64,000 nt of DNA, taken from assembly GCA_029266525.1 (NCBI GenBank), contig JAQSWQ010000001.1:57725-121724 (forward strand), in the 5' to 3' direction. Origin of the DNA: Microvirga sp. (GTDB taxonomy: Bacteria > Pseudomonadota > Alphaproteobacteria > Rhizobiales > Beijerinckiaceae). Under the pieces are notes generated by a model. That model was not told the DNA's origin. It made no database searches and saw only the letters and a program-made list of their open reading frames with translations. Positions 35,801 to 43,571 of the stretch are shown in pieces. The position numbers and the translations under genes are program-made. Every line of letters begins with the position of its first letter. Position 1 is the stretch's first letter.

Positions 35801-35983
35801 ATGGCGCTGCAGATGCATCTGAGCGAGCTTGAACGGAAACACCAGGCGCTCGAGCGTGAGATCCAAGACGCGATCGCCCATCCGTCCACAGACGACCTCA
35901 AGATTGCGGAACTCAAGCGACGTAAGCTCCAGCTGAAGGACGAGATCGTGAAGCTGCGGGCCGGCAACCGAGTGATCCACTAG
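35801..35983 (+). CDS. YdcH family (DUF465) protein
   Basis: Second DUF465 protein, 60 residues, with the same hairpin pattern (HLSELERKHQALEREIQDA ... IAELKRRKLQLKDEIVKL). The start at 35801 is fixed by AGGAGGGA nine bases upstream; upstream in-frame ATGs lie in noncoding sequence. A rho-independent terminator follows at 36015. Function is unknown, but the clear leader, ribosome-binding site and terminator suggest a well-expressed single-gene transcript. Confidence 0.9.
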   Translation: MALQMHLSELERKHQALEREIQDAIAHPSTDDLKIAELKRRKLQLKDEIVKLRAGNRVIH

Positions 35984-36014
35984 CCAGCGTTACCAAGGTA
36001 AAGTCCCCAAAGGG

Positions 36015-36053
36015 AGCCGCCGAGTCCGGACCGGATCGGCGGCTTTCTCGTTT
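36015..36053 (+). terminator. Rho-independent terminator after the DUF465 gene
   Basis: Perfect 9-bp stem AGCCGCCGA (36015-36023) / TCGGCGGCT (36036-36044) with a 12-base loop, followed by TTCTCGTTT. It lies 32 bases after the stop codon and is the clearest intrinsic terminator in the window. Confidence 0.8.
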
Positions 36054-36154
36054 CAGGGTTAACGGCGGCGCGCCCCCAAGCGGCCCGCCGCCGACGGTGG
36101 CTTGCTCCTGCCCTACGCAGCCACTAAGAGCGCCGGACCTCCCGGAGACCCCTG

Positions 36155-36871
36155 ATGCGTCCTTCGAAGCGCGCGGCCGACGAGCTGCGCAAGGTCACCC
36201 TCGAACGCGGGGTGGCACGCTACGCCGAAGGCTCCTGCCTCGTCTCCTTCGGAGACACCAGGGTTCTGTGCACGGCCTCGCTCGAGGAGCGCGGCCCGAT
36301 GTGGCTGAGGGGCTCGGGCAAAGGCTGGGTCACGGCCGAATACGCCATGCTGCCGCGGGCGACCCACGAGCGCACGCGGCGCGAGGTCACGTCCGGCAAG
36401 CCCTCGGGGCGCACGCAGGAAATCCAGCGCCTGATCGGGCGCTCGCTGCGCGCCGTCTGCAACCTGCCGGCCATCGGCGAGAAGCAGATCGTCGTTGATT
36501 GCGATGTGATCCAGGCCGATGGCGGCACGCGCACGGCCGCGATCACCGGCGCCTGGGTCGCGCTGCACGACTGCTTCTCCTGGATGCAGTCGCGCTCGAT
36601 CATCTCCGTGAATCCGCTGCGCGAGAACGTGGCGGCGGTGTCCTGCGGCATCCATCAGGGCACGCCGGTGCTCGACCTCGACTACGCGGAAGACTCGGCC
36701 GCCGAGACCGACGCCAATTTCGTCATCACCGGCTCCGGCGGCCTCGTCGAGGTGCAGGGCACGGCCGAGGGCAAGCCCTTCTCCGAGGACGAGTTCTTGG
36801 GCCTGCTGCGGCTCGCGAAGGGCGGCGTCGCGCAACTGGTCGCGATGCAGAAGGCGACGGTCGCAGGCTGA
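36155..36871 (+). CDS. rph: Ribonuclease PH
   Basis: Phosphorolytic 3'-5' exoribonuclease of 238 residues that trims tRNA 3' ends. It shows [29 protein letters not shown], the basic [24 protein letters not shown] segment for RNA and phosphate binding, and the acidic metal region [18 protein letters not shown]. Length is normal. The following rdgB gene starts two bases after its stop, the standard rph-rdgB pair; the heat-shock regulator gene often found upstream is absent. Confidence 0.96.
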   Translation: MRPSKRAADELRKVTLERGVARYAEGSCLVSFGDTRVLCTASLEERGPMWLRGSGKGWVTAEYAMLPRATHERTRREVTSGKPSGRTQEIQRLIGRSLRAVCNLPAIGEKQIVVDCDVIQADGGTRTAAITGAWVALHDCFSWMQSRSIISVNPLRENVAAVSCGIHQGTPVLDLDYAEDSAAETDANFVITGSGGLVEVQGTAEGKPFSEDEFLGLLRLAKGGVAQLVAMQKATVAG

Positions 36872-36872
36872 C

Positions 36873-37511
36873 ATGGCGCGCCAGCTCACCGGCAAGCTCG
36901 TGGTCGCGACCCACAACCCGGGCAAGCTCAAGGAGATGCGCGAGCTCCTCGCCCCCTACGGCGTCGAGGCGGTGTCCGCGGGCGAGCTGAACCTGCCGGC
37001 GCCGGCCGAGACCGGGCACATGTTTTCCGAGAACGCGGCCATCAAGGCGCATGCGGCCGCGAGAGCAACGGGTTTGCCGGCTTTCGCGGACGATTCCGGC
37101 ATCTGCGTCGAGGCGCTCGACGGCGCGCCCGGGCTTTTCTCGGCCGATTGGGCCGAAGCCGGGGATTTCGGCCCGGCGATGGAGCGGGTCGAGCGCGAGC
37201 TCCGGCGCCGCGGCGCGAGCGAGCCTGAGCAGCGCCGTGCGCACTTCGTCTCGGCACTCATCCTTGCCTGGCCCGACTGCCATGAGGAGCTGTTCGAGGG
37301 CCGGGCCTTCGGCGCGATGGTGTGGCCGCCGCGCGGCGCCGGCGGCTTCGGCTACGACCCGATGTTCCTGCCCGACGGCTCGGAGCGGACCTTCGGTGAG
37401 CTCTCGGCCGAGGAGAAGCACGGCCTGCACGGGAGCCGCGGCGCGGCGCTCTCGCATCGCGCCCGGGCCTTCGTAAAGCTGGCGGAGGCCTGCCTGAAGA
37501 GCCCGGGCTAG
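36873..37511 (+). CDS. rdgB: XTP/dITP pyrophosphatase (RdgB/HAM1)
   Basis: Nucleotide-pool cleaning enzyme of 212 residues that hydrolyses dITP, XTP and related deaminated nucleotides to monophosphates. It shows [21 protein letters not shown] at the N-terminus, the metal and substrate loop [36 protein letters not shown] and the C-terminal LSHRARA. It is co-transcribed with rph. Confidence 0.97.
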   Translation: MARQLTGKLVVATHNPGKLKEMRELLAPYGVEAVSAGELNLPAPAETGHMFSENAAIKAHAAARATGLPAFADDSGICVEALDGAPGLFSADWAEAGDFGPAMERVERELRRRGASEPEQRRAHFVSALILAWPDCHEELFEGRAFGAMVWPPRGAGGFGYDPMFLPDGSERTFGELSAEEKHGLHGSRGAALSHRARAFVKLAEACLKSPG

Positions 37512-37527
37512 GTTCCAGCCGGCCTCC

Positions 37528-37776
37528 TCAGCGGTGGACGTGGTAGTGGACGACGCAGCCGCAGCGGTGCTTGCGCACGTAGCGGCGCTCAGCGACGTAG
37601 ATGGTGCGCGGATGGTATGCCTGGGCGGCGATCGCGCCGAGGGCCACGCCGCCGATGATGCCGGCCGCTATCGCGCCTCCGCGCGCTTCGGCCGAGGTCG
37701 TCGAGGCGGCGAAGGAGCCGCCGAGGGTAGAGACGGCGAGAGCGGCGCAGAGCGTTTTCTTCTTGAAGCTGGTCAT
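37528..37776 (-). CDS. Small secreted glycine-zipper-like protein
   Basis: Protein of 82 residues: a signal peptide (1-31, ending AEARG), a short Gly/Ala/Ile hydrophobic segment (AIAAGIIGGVALGAIAAQAY) and a basic tail with His, Tyr and two Cys (HRCGCVVHYHVHR). Similar small proteins are frequent in Hyphomicrobiales and have no assigned function. Its ribosome-binding site GGGGA is part of a hairpin arm (37783-37805), so initiation may be restrained. Confidence 0.65.
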   Translation of the reverse strand: MTSFKKKTLCAALAVSTLGGSFAASTTSAEARGGAIAAGIIGGVALGAIAAQAYHPRTIYVAERRYVRKHRCGCVVHYHVHR

Positions 37777-37782
37777 GGGTAG

Positions 37783-37805
37783 GTCCCCGTGGCTGGAGCG
37801 GGGAC
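37783..37805 (-). promoter_or_regulatory. Hairpin that includes the ribosome-binding site
   Basis: On the minus strand GTCCCCG (37805-37799) and CGGGGAC (37789-37783) form a perfect 7-bp stem with a nine-base loop. The right arm contains the GGGGA ribosome-binding site and lies six bases before the ATG at 37776. Folding would hide the site. Confidence 0.45.
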
Positions 37806-37945
37806 TGGTCCGTCCGCGCTGACGGACGCCGATATGCCGTCAACGCCTTAGCTTGACTGTGCGAAGAAGCACCTGATGCTTCCGGGGCGCACCGGCCAAA
37901 GAAAGGGCGCGGCCATGCCGCGCCCCGTCCTCACCCTAGCGGAGC

Positions 37946-38437
37946 TTACACGTTCGCCTGTCGGCCCCGGCGCTTGGCCATGAAGGCCTCGAACTCCTCG
38001 CGGTCCTTGGCGCGCTTCAGCTCCTCGACGAACTCGGCGAAATGGTGCGCCTCCTCCTCGAGCCGCCGCCGCTCCTCCTCGAGCCGCTCGAGCTCGCGCT
38101 TGCGGTACTCCTCGAAGGCGAAGTTGCCGGTCGAGGAATAGGCCGGCCGCGCCGCGAAGCCGCTCTTGTCCCAGAAGCTCGTGAAGTTGCGGTCGAAGAA
38201 GGCCTTGGCCTCCTTCGGCACCGGGTAGCCGATGAGCTTCCACACCAGATAAGCGAGCGCGAGCGGCCACACGAAGATGAAGCCGAGGATGATGCCGGCG
38301 ATCTCCAGCCCCTTGCGCGGCGAGCCGCAGCTGTGCTGGCGTGGGCCGGCATGGGCGCCTTGGAAGCCGTTGGCTCCGGGGTTCGCTCCGGCTTGGCCCG
38401 CGGGGTTCCAGCCGGCGGCAGAGGCGTAGGACGACAT
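37946..38437 (-). CDS. DUF2852 domain-containing protein
   Basis: Protein of 163 residues. After a Gly/Asn/Ala-rich start comes one membrane segment with the DUF2852 signature (KGLEIAGIILGFIFVWPLALAYLVWKLIGYPV, about 44-75), then a soluble region with AKAFFDRNFTSF, and a long charged coiled coil (about 110-150: RKRELERLEEERRRLEEEAHHFAEFVEELKRAKDREEFEAFM). The ATG at 38437 is chosen for GGAGA upstream. Function is unknown; it is widespread in alphaproteobacteria. Confidence 0.85.
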   Translation of the reverse strand: MSSYASAAGWNPAGQAGANPGANGFQGAHAGPRQHSCGSPRKGLEIAGIILGFIFVWPLALAYLVWKLIGYPVPKEAKAFFDRNFTSFWDKSGFAARPAYSSTGNFAFEEYRKRELERLEEERRRLEEEAHHFAEFVEELKRAKDREEFEAFMAKRRGRQANV

Positions 38438-38644
38438 GGGGAGTCTCCGCATGTGAATGTCAACAACATTAACATGCGCGAGGACGGCCGAGGTTTCAAG
38501 AGAGCGGTCGCCGGATTTTTCACTGAGCCGGGGCGGCTCGTAGCGGATGGGTGTATCGCGCCCGAGAAGCGGCCGCAGCGTTCCGGCCAGAGCATTCGGA
38601 GGCTACGCCTAGCCGGCCCCGTACCATTGCGCGCGGACAGGCAT

Positions 38645-38682
38645 GTGGGTCCCGGATTGGCCTGCGGCCGTCCGGGACGACT
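38645..38682. repeat. Partial copy of the GTGGGTCCCGG/CCGGGACGAC repeat
   Basis: GTGGGTCCCGG at 38645 and GTCCGGGACGACTG ending about 38682 match the right half of the larger repeat at 43211-43315. It sits in the 266-base gap before the TetR-type gene (38438-38703), which otherwise shows nothing I recognise. Confidence 0.6.
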
Positions 38683-38703
38683 GCGGAATCGAGGGGAGCT
38701 GAT

Positions 38704-39360
38704 CTACGCCTTCCTCGCCAGCGCCCCATGCACGATCGCGAGCACGCCCGCCCGGAGCAGCTCGTGCTTGTCGGGGATGCCCGGTCCTTTCGGGAGTTGG
38801 CCTGCCGCAGACAACGTGGCGATGCCGTGGGAGAGCGCCCAAACCTCCAATGCGACGAAGCGCGGGTCGACGCCGTCGAAGCCATCGGGGAAGGTCATCA
38901 TCAAGGCGTTAACCAGGAGGTTGAAGGCGCCGCCGGGCTCGGGCGCGTCCTTGCCCGGCGCCGGACCCCAGGGACCGCGGGGCGGCTCCTCGGCCTCGCC
39001 GCCGCGGGGCGCGAACATCGCGGCGTAGAAGCCGGGCTCCTCCTCGGCAAACGCCAGATACGCCTCGCCCATGCGGGTGAAGCGCTCGATCGGCGTGCCG
39101 GGGCCGCGCAGGGCCCGGGCGAGACGCTCGGCCAGCACGTCGAAGCCGCGGCCCGCGACCTCGGCGACGAGCGCCTCGCGGCCGGCAAAGTGCCGGTAGA
39201 GCGCCGCCGGCGAGACGCCGACGAGCTTTGCGGCGTCGGCGAGCGTGAAGCCGCCGAGGCCCCGCTCGGCGATGAAGCGCCGCGCCGCCTCGACCAGCGC
39301 CTCCTTGAGGTTGCCGTGATGGTAGCCCCGCTTGTCGGAGGCGCCGTGCCAATGTCGCAT
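38704..39360 (-). CDS. TetR/AcrR family transcriptional regulator
   Basis: Repressor-type regulator of 218 residues. The N-terminal helix-turn-helix is clear (NLKEALVEAARRFIAERGLGGFTLADAAKLVGVSPAALYRHFAGREALVAEV, about 16-65); the C-terminal ligand domain has the WHG-like features LLVNALMM and ALSHGIATL. The ATG at 39360 is chosen because the upstream extension is Pro/Arg-rich. It is divergent from the TRAP transporter operon, 175 bases apart, and is the obvious candidate to control it, though this is inference. Confidence 0.87.
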   Translation of the reverse strand: MRHWHGASDKRGYHHGNLKEALVEAARRFIAERGLGGFTLADAAKLVGVSPAALYRHFAGREALVAEVAGRGFDVLAERLARALRGPGTPIERFTRMGEAYLAFAEEEPGFYAAMFAPRGGEAEEPPRGPWGPAPGKDAPEPGGAFNLLVNALMMTFPDGFDGVDPRFVALEVWALSHGIATLSAAGQLPKGPGIPDKHELLRAGVLAIVHGALARKA

Positions 39361-39410
39361 CGCCGGACCGTAGCCGGGCCCTCGCCGGGACGCCAACCGG
39401 GCCGCAGCCC

Positions 39411-39440
39411 GGACGCGGGCCGGGACGCGGGCCGGGACGC
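39411..39440. repeat. Short tandem repeat in the divergent promoter region
   Basis: Two and a half copies of a 12-base unit (GGACGCGGGCCG) lie between the TetR-type gene and the TRAP transporter operon. Such repeats can vary in number; here they could alter promoter spacing. Confidence 0.55.
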
Positions 39441-39535
39441 ATGGGAGGGCGGACCAGATCGCCTCTTGTCCGCGCCGCCCGGCTCTGGTTGAAGGTCCGG
39501 CAACGGCGGGAAAGCCGCCCGTCACGGAGGAAACC

Positions 39536-40579
39536 ATGATCCTGAAGCCCACCCGTCGAGGCGTGCTCGCGGGCGGCGGCGCCTTCGCCGCCGGCCTCGC
39601 CACGCCGTTCCTAGCCCGCGCTCAGAGCTACAAGCCTGAATACAAGATCTCGACCGTGGTCGGGGCGCCCTTCCCGTGGGGGCTCGGCGCCGAACGCTGG
39701 GCGAACCTCGTGCGCGAGCGCTCGGGCGGCAAGATCAACATGAAGGTCTATCCCGGCGCCTCGCTGGTCGGCGGCGACCAGACCAAGGAATTCACCGCGA
39801 TGCGCCAGGGCGTGATCGACATGGCGGTCGGCTCGACCATCAACTGGTCGCCGCAGGTCGTGGAGCTCAACCTGTTCTCGCTGCCCTTCCTGATGCCCGA
39901 CCACAAGGCTATCGACGCCATCACCGGCGGCGAGGCGGGCAAGAAGCTGTTCGAGATCATCGGCGGAAAGGACGTCGAGCCGCTCGCCTGGGGCGAGAAC
40001 GGCTTCCGCGAGCTCTCGAACTCCAAGCGCGAGGTGAGGAAGCCCGACGACCTGAAAGGGCTCAAGATCCGCGTCGTCGGCTCGCCGCTCTACAACGAGA
40101 CCTTCACGGCCTTGGGCGCGAACCCGACCCAGATGAGCTGGGCCGACGCGCAGCCCGCGCTCTCGACCGGGGCGGTCGACGGCCAGGAGAACCCGCTCAC
40201 CATCTTCACGGTCGCGAAGCTGCACACCGTCGGCCAGAAATACGTGACGCTCTGGGGCTACGTCGCCGACCCGCTGATCTATGCCGTCAACAAGCAGGTC
40301 TGGGGCAGCTTCTCGCCCGAGGACCGGAAGATCGTCCGCGACGCGGCGGTCGAGGCGGCGCAGTACAACAAGGAGCTCGCCCGCAAGGGCATCACCCAGG
40401 CCGATCCCTCTACCCTCAAGGAGATCGAAGGCCTCGGGGTGACGGTGACGCGCCTCTCCGACGCCGAGATCAAGGCCTTCCGCGACGCGACCCGCGCCGT
40501 GTACGACAAGTGGAAGCCGCGCGTCGGCAACGACCTCGTCGCCACCGCCGAGAAGGCGGTCTCGGCCCGCAGCAGCTGA
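39536..40579 (+). CDS. dctP: TRAP transporter substrate-binding protein (DctP family)
   Basis: Periplasmic solute receptor of 347 residues. The N-terminus TRRGVLAGGGAFAAGLATPFLARAQ is a signal peptide with a twin-arginine look. The mature part has the DctP features KVYPGASLVGGDQTKEFTAMRQG and GLKIRVVGSPLYNETFTALGANP, the latter holding the arginine that binds the carboxylate of organic-acid ligands. Its start has GGAGGAAACC upstream. The permease genes follow after 195 bases containing a GC hairpin and a large repeat, which may keep receptor levels above permease levels. Confidence 0.92.
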   Translation: MILKPTRRGVLAGGGAFAAGLATPFLARAQSYKPEYKISTVVGAPFPWGLGAERWANLVRERSGGKINMKVYPGASLVGGDQTKEFTAMRQGVIDMAVGSTINWSPQVVELNLFSLPFLMPDHKAIDAITGGEAGKKLFEIIGGKDVEPLAWGENGFRELSNSKREVRKPDDLKGLKIRVVGSPLYNETFTALGANPTQMSWADAQPALSTGAVDGQENPLTIFTVAKLHTVGQKYVTLWGYVADPLIYAVNKQVWGSFSPEDRKIVRDAAVEAAQYNKELARKGITQADPSTLKEIEGLGVTVTRLSDAEIKAFRDATRAVYDKWKPRVGNDLVATAEKAVSARSS

Positions 40580-40587
40580 GGCCAGGG

Positions 40588-40609
40588 GGGCGGGCCGAAA
40601 CGCCCGCCC
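40588..40609 (+). terminator. GC hairpin between receptor and permease genes
   Basis: Perfect 8-bp stem GGGCGGGC / GCCCGCCC with a six-base loop, eight bases after the dctP stop. No T-run follows; it is better seen as an attenuator or 3'-end stabiliser inside the operon. Confidence 0.4.
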
Positions 40610-40634
40610 TATCGCCTGTGCCACCCTCCCAGCC

Positions 40635-40750
40635 CCTCATCCTGAGGTGCCCGCGAAGCGGGCCTCGAAGGACGCAACCCTACCGAAGCAGCGCCCGACC
40701 GCCCGTGCGTGCTTCGAGGCTCGCTCCGCTCGCACCTCAGCATGAGGAGG
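40635..40750. repeat. Large palindromic repeat, copy 2, inside the TRAP operon
   Basis: Outer arms CCTCATCCTGAGGTGC and GCACCTCAGCATGAGG, with inner arms GGGCCTCGAAGGACGC and GCGTGCTTCGAGGCTCGC, make a long imperfect cruciform of 116 bases. The outer arms match the element at 21690-21728. I recall it as a dispersed intergenic element of Hyphomicrobiales. Confidence 0.75.
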
Positions 40751-40774
40751 TCTGCGCAGTGCTCTGAACAGCCC

Positions 40775-41308
40775 ATGTCCGCAGAACCCGATCCGCTCGC
40801 GCCGGCCGAGCCCGAGACGCGGGTGCCGCTCGCGATCGAGAAGATCGTGGCCGCAGGGGCCATGGCGGTGCTCTGCCTGATCACGCTCGGCAATGTCGTC
40901 GCGCGCTACCTCACGAACTATTCCTTCGCCTTCACCGAGGAGTATTCCATCGCCCTGATGGTGGTGCTCACGATGCTCGGCGCCGGCATCGCGACCGCGG
41001 CCGACCGGCAGATCCGCATCACCTGGTTCGCCGACCTCCTGCCGCCCGAAGGCCGGCGCTTGGCCGAGGTGATCTCGACGCTCGCCGTCATCCTGATGTT
41101 CGCGCTGCTGATCTGGCTCGGCGGCCGCGTGGTCTGGGACGAGTATCGCTTCGAGGTGACCTCGCCGGGCCTCGGCGAGCCGCAATGGATCTACACGCTC
41201 GCGCTGCCGGTGCTCGCCGCCGCGGTGGTGGGCCGTGCGATCGGCCATCTCATCCGGGTGTGGCGCAGCCGCGAACCGCCCGAGCACCACACCATCGAGC
41301 CGCTGTGA
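40775..41308 (+). CDS. dctQ: TRAP transporter small permease (DctQ)
   Basis: Membrane protein of 177 residues with four helices (about 27-47, 59-79, 105-125, 140-160), the DctQ fold that links receptor and large permease. FTEEYSIALMVVLTMLG and ADRQIRITWF are typical of the family. The ATG at 40775 starts the non-repeat sequence; an ATG at 40709 lies within the repeat element. The large permease gene starts seven bases after its stop. Confidence 0.9.
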   Translation: MSAEPDPLAPAEPETRVPLAIEKIVAAGAMAVLCLITLGNVVARYLTNYSFAFTEEYSIALMVVLTMLGAGIATAADRQIRITWFADLLPPEGRRLAEVISTLAVILMFALLIWLGGRVVWDEYRFEVTSPGLGEPQWIYTLALPVLAAAVVGRAIGHLIRVWRSREPPEHHTIEPL

Positions 41309-41315
41309 GGCGCGG

Positions 41316-42599
41316 ATGATCGCCACGGCGCTCTTCCTCACCTTCGCCATCCTGTTCGTGCTCGGCACGCCGGTGGCGGTGGCGCTCGGGCTTGCCGGCA
41401 CGCTTGCAATCTATCTCGCCGATCTCGGATTGTTGGCGGTGCCGACCAGCACCTACACCGGCATCGCCAAATACCCGCTTCTCGCCGTGCCGATGTTCGT
41501 GCTCGTCGGCTCCCTTTTCGACCGCTCCGGGGTGGCGCTGCGATTGGTCCGCTTCACGCAGGCGCTGATCGGCCGCAAGGCCGGCTCGCTCGCGGCCGTG
41601 ACCGTGATCGTGAGCATGTTCCTCGGCGGCATCTCCGGTTCCGGCCCGGCGAACGCCGCGGCGGTCGGCGGCGCCATGATGGGAGCGCTTTCTCGCGCCG
41701 GCTACCCCAAGGCCTTCTCGGCGAGCGTCATCGGCGCCGCCGCCGCGACCGACATTCTCATCCCGCCTTCGATCGCGCTCATCATCTACAGCGTATTGGT
41801 GCCGCAGGCCTCGGTGCCGGCTCTGTTCGCGGCCGGGATGATCCCGGGCATCCTGGCCGGCATCGCGCTGCTCGTGCCGATCTACTGGATGTCCAAAAAA
41901 CACGGCTTCGGGCTTGCCGAAAAGGACCTGCCGCGCCCGCCGCTCTGGGCGAGCTTCAAGGAGGCGATCTGGGGGCTGCTCGCGCCGGTCTTGATCCTCG
42001 GCGGCATGCGGGCCGGGTGGTTCACCCCGACCGAAGCCGCCGTGATGGCGGTGGTCTACGGCCTGTTCGTCGGCTTCGTGATCTACCGCTCGCTGACGCT
42101 CCGCGACCTCTACGAGATGTTCGTCGAGGCCGCCGAGATCTCGGGCGTGATCCTGATCGTCGTGGCGCTCGCCTCGATCTTCGGCTGGGCCGGCTCGACA
42201 TTGGGCGTGTTCGACCGCGCCGCCGCGGCGATCGTCGCAACGGGCGGCAGCGAATACGTGATCCTCGCCTTGATGATCCTGATGCTGATCGTCATCGGCA
42301 TGTTCCTCGACGGCGTCTCGACCTTCCTGATCCTGCTGCCGTTGCTCATGCCGATCGCCAACCGCTTCGGCTGGGACCCGGTCTGGTTCGGCATCCTCCT
42401 GACGCTCAAGATCGCGATCGGCCAGTTCACTCCGCCGATGGCCGTGAACCTGATGGTCTCCTGCCGCATCGCCGGCGTGCCCATGGAGGCGACGCTGCGC
42501 TGGGTCTTTCCGCTGATCGGTGCGATGTTCGTGGTGCTGATCGCAGTCGTGGTGATGCCGGAATTGGCGCTCTGGCTGCCGCGCGTATTGGGATACTGA
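41316..42599 (+). CDS. dctM: TRAP transporter large permease (DctM)
   Basis: Large permease of 427 residues with about twelve helices and the paired re-entrant hairpins of the ion-transporter superfamily. It carries the signature FLGGISGSGPANAAAVGGAMMGALSRAGYPKAFSASV near residues 108-140 and GMFLDGVSTFLILLPLLMP in the second half. It completes a DctPQM set that imports an organic acid with sodium. The ATG at 41316 is used; an upstream ATG lies inside dctQ. The broken ACT-domain gene begins one base after the stop. Confidence 0.93.
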   Translation: MIATALFLTFAILFVLGTPVAVALGLAGTLAIYLADLGLLAVPTSTYTGIAKYPLLAVPMFVLVGSLFDRSGVALRLVRFTQALIGRKAGSLAAVTVIVSMFLGGISGSGPANAAAVGGAMMGALSRAGYPKAFSASVIGAAAATDILIPPSIALIIYSVLVPQASVPALFAAGMIPGILAGIALLVPIYWMSKKHGFGLAEKDLPRPPLWASFKEAIWGLLAPVLILGGMRAGWFTPTEAAVMAVVYGLFVGFVIYRSLTLRDLYEMFVEAAEISGVILIVVALASIFGWAGSTLGVFDRAAAAIVATGGSEYVILALMILMLIVIGMFLDGVSTFLILLPLLMPIANRFGWDPVWFGILLTLKIAIGQFTPPMAVNLMVSCRIAGVPMEATLRWVFPLIGAMFVVLIAVVVMPELALWLPRVLGY

Positions 42600-42600
42600 G

Positions 42601-43130
42601 ATGGCTTCCGTCGCCCTCGTCTCGATCCTCTGCGCCGACCGGGTCGGGCTCGTCTCGGCGATCTCGGACCATCTCTTCGACGCCGGGGTGAACCTTCGCG
42701 ACACGATTTTCGCGGCGCTCGGCGCGGGCGCCGGCTTCACCTCGGTCTGCGAGCTGCCGACGACCTCACGCCCGAAGCGCTGGAGGAGGGGCTGCGCGGG
42801 CTCGCCGTGCTCGCGAGCGCGCAGGTGCGCGTCGTGCCCTATTCGTTCGATCCGGAGCCGGGCGAGGCCGGCCGCGTGACACACCGCATCGCGGTGAGCG
42901 GAGGCGACCAGCTGGGCCTCGTCGCGCGCCTCACCGACGTGTTCGCGCAGTACGAAGCGAACATCGTGCGGCTCGAGGCGCGCAAGCTCTCGGAAGCCGA
43001 GGGCGGGCTCTACGTCACCCGCTTTGCGGTCTCGATCCCGCCCGAGCGGACCGAGCCCTGCCTCGCCACCGTCGCCAACACGGCGGGGACGCTCGGGCTC
43101 GAGTGCCGGGTCGAGGAGGGCGGGCCGTAA
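42601..43130 (+). pseudogene. Two-ACT-domain (GcvR-like) protein, broken by a one-base frameshift
   Basis: The first 52 residues read as an ACT domain (SVALVSILCADRVGLVSAISDHLFDAGVNLRDTIF) to GFTSVCELP; then the frame is lost. Shifting frame at 42757-42759 restores DDLTPEALEEGLRGLAVLASAQVRVVPYSF and a second ACT domain (ISVSGGDQLGLVARLTDVFAQYEANIVRLEA-like) to the stop at 43130. A single base is missing in the CCG-GAC or CCC-GAC junction. The intact protein would be about 176 residues, of the family that senses small ligands such as glycine. The reading frames are otherwise clean, so the change is recent or a sequencing error. Confidence 0.85.
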
Positions 43131-43132
43131 CG

Positions 43133-43190
43133 CCTCTCGCCGCTTGCGCGAGAGGCCGACTCGGCGAAGCCGAGCGGGTGAGAGGCCGGT
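43133..43190. repeat. GCCTCTCGCC...GGTGAGAGGC palindromic repeat
   Basis: GCCTCTCGCCGCTTGCG with CGCGAGAGGC, then CTCGGCGAAGCCGAG and GGGTGAGAGGC, form nested inverted repeats directly after the ACT gene. This resembles another dispersed repeat type of this bacterial order. Confidence 0.55.
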
Positions 43191-43210
43191 CGAGCCAATC
43201 CGCCCCGTCG

Positions 43211-43315
43211 AGGTCGTCCCGGAAGCCGCGGGACGCGGCTATCCGGGACCCATAGCTCCGGCGCGTGGCCGTGGGTCCCGGCTCTCCGCTGCGCTTCGGC
43301 CGGGACGACTTGCGA
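43211..43315. repeat. Long GTCGTCCCGG...CCGGGACGAC palindromic repeat
   Basis: Outer arms AGGTCGTCCCGG and CCGGGACGACTT, with inner ATCCGGGACCCATAG and CCGTGGGTCCCGG, form a long interrupted palindrome of about 105 bases. Part of it recurs at 38645. I recognise it as a common intergenic repeat in this group. Confidence 0.7.
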
Positions 43316-43349
43316 TAGAAGGAATGCGGCGCTCTCGTCTTTGGCCGCA

Positions 43350-43500
43350 CCCGCCCCCGTGCACAGCTCTGCGCTCGAGGAGGGTCTTGCAGCGGAAGCA
43401 GGCGAGGAGCTCGTCGAGATCGTTGCGCAGGCAGGCGACGGCTCACATCCGGCGGCCCATCTTGCGAGGCCTCCGCGCCTCCCATGCGGGTTGGCCCGCT
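43350..43500 (-). mobile_element. Remnant of an IS256 (mutator)-type transposase gene
   Basis: On the minus strand the reading AVACLRNDLDELLACFRCKT followed by LLERRAV matches, from memory, the C-terminal part of IS256-family transposases just before the TTNAIERRF motif. The frame is broken by a TGA directly upstream, with a frameshifted LARWAAGCE that could continue it, and the sequence leaves the family after Ala-Val. It is a decayed fragment with no terminal repeats visible. Together with the two repeats it fills the 440-base gap 43131-43571, which holds no intact gene. Confidence 0.55.
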
Positions 43501-43571
43501 CACGGCCTTACGCCAGGTCAGGTTTACAGCCCGTCGATCGCAGATAATCTGGCGTCGCGAGGCGGGAGAGG

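Noticed and set aside
39411..39440. Short direct repeats as a possible CRISPR array
   Set aside because: Unit of 12 bases without spacers; a simple tandem repeat. No CRISPR-like array is present in the window.
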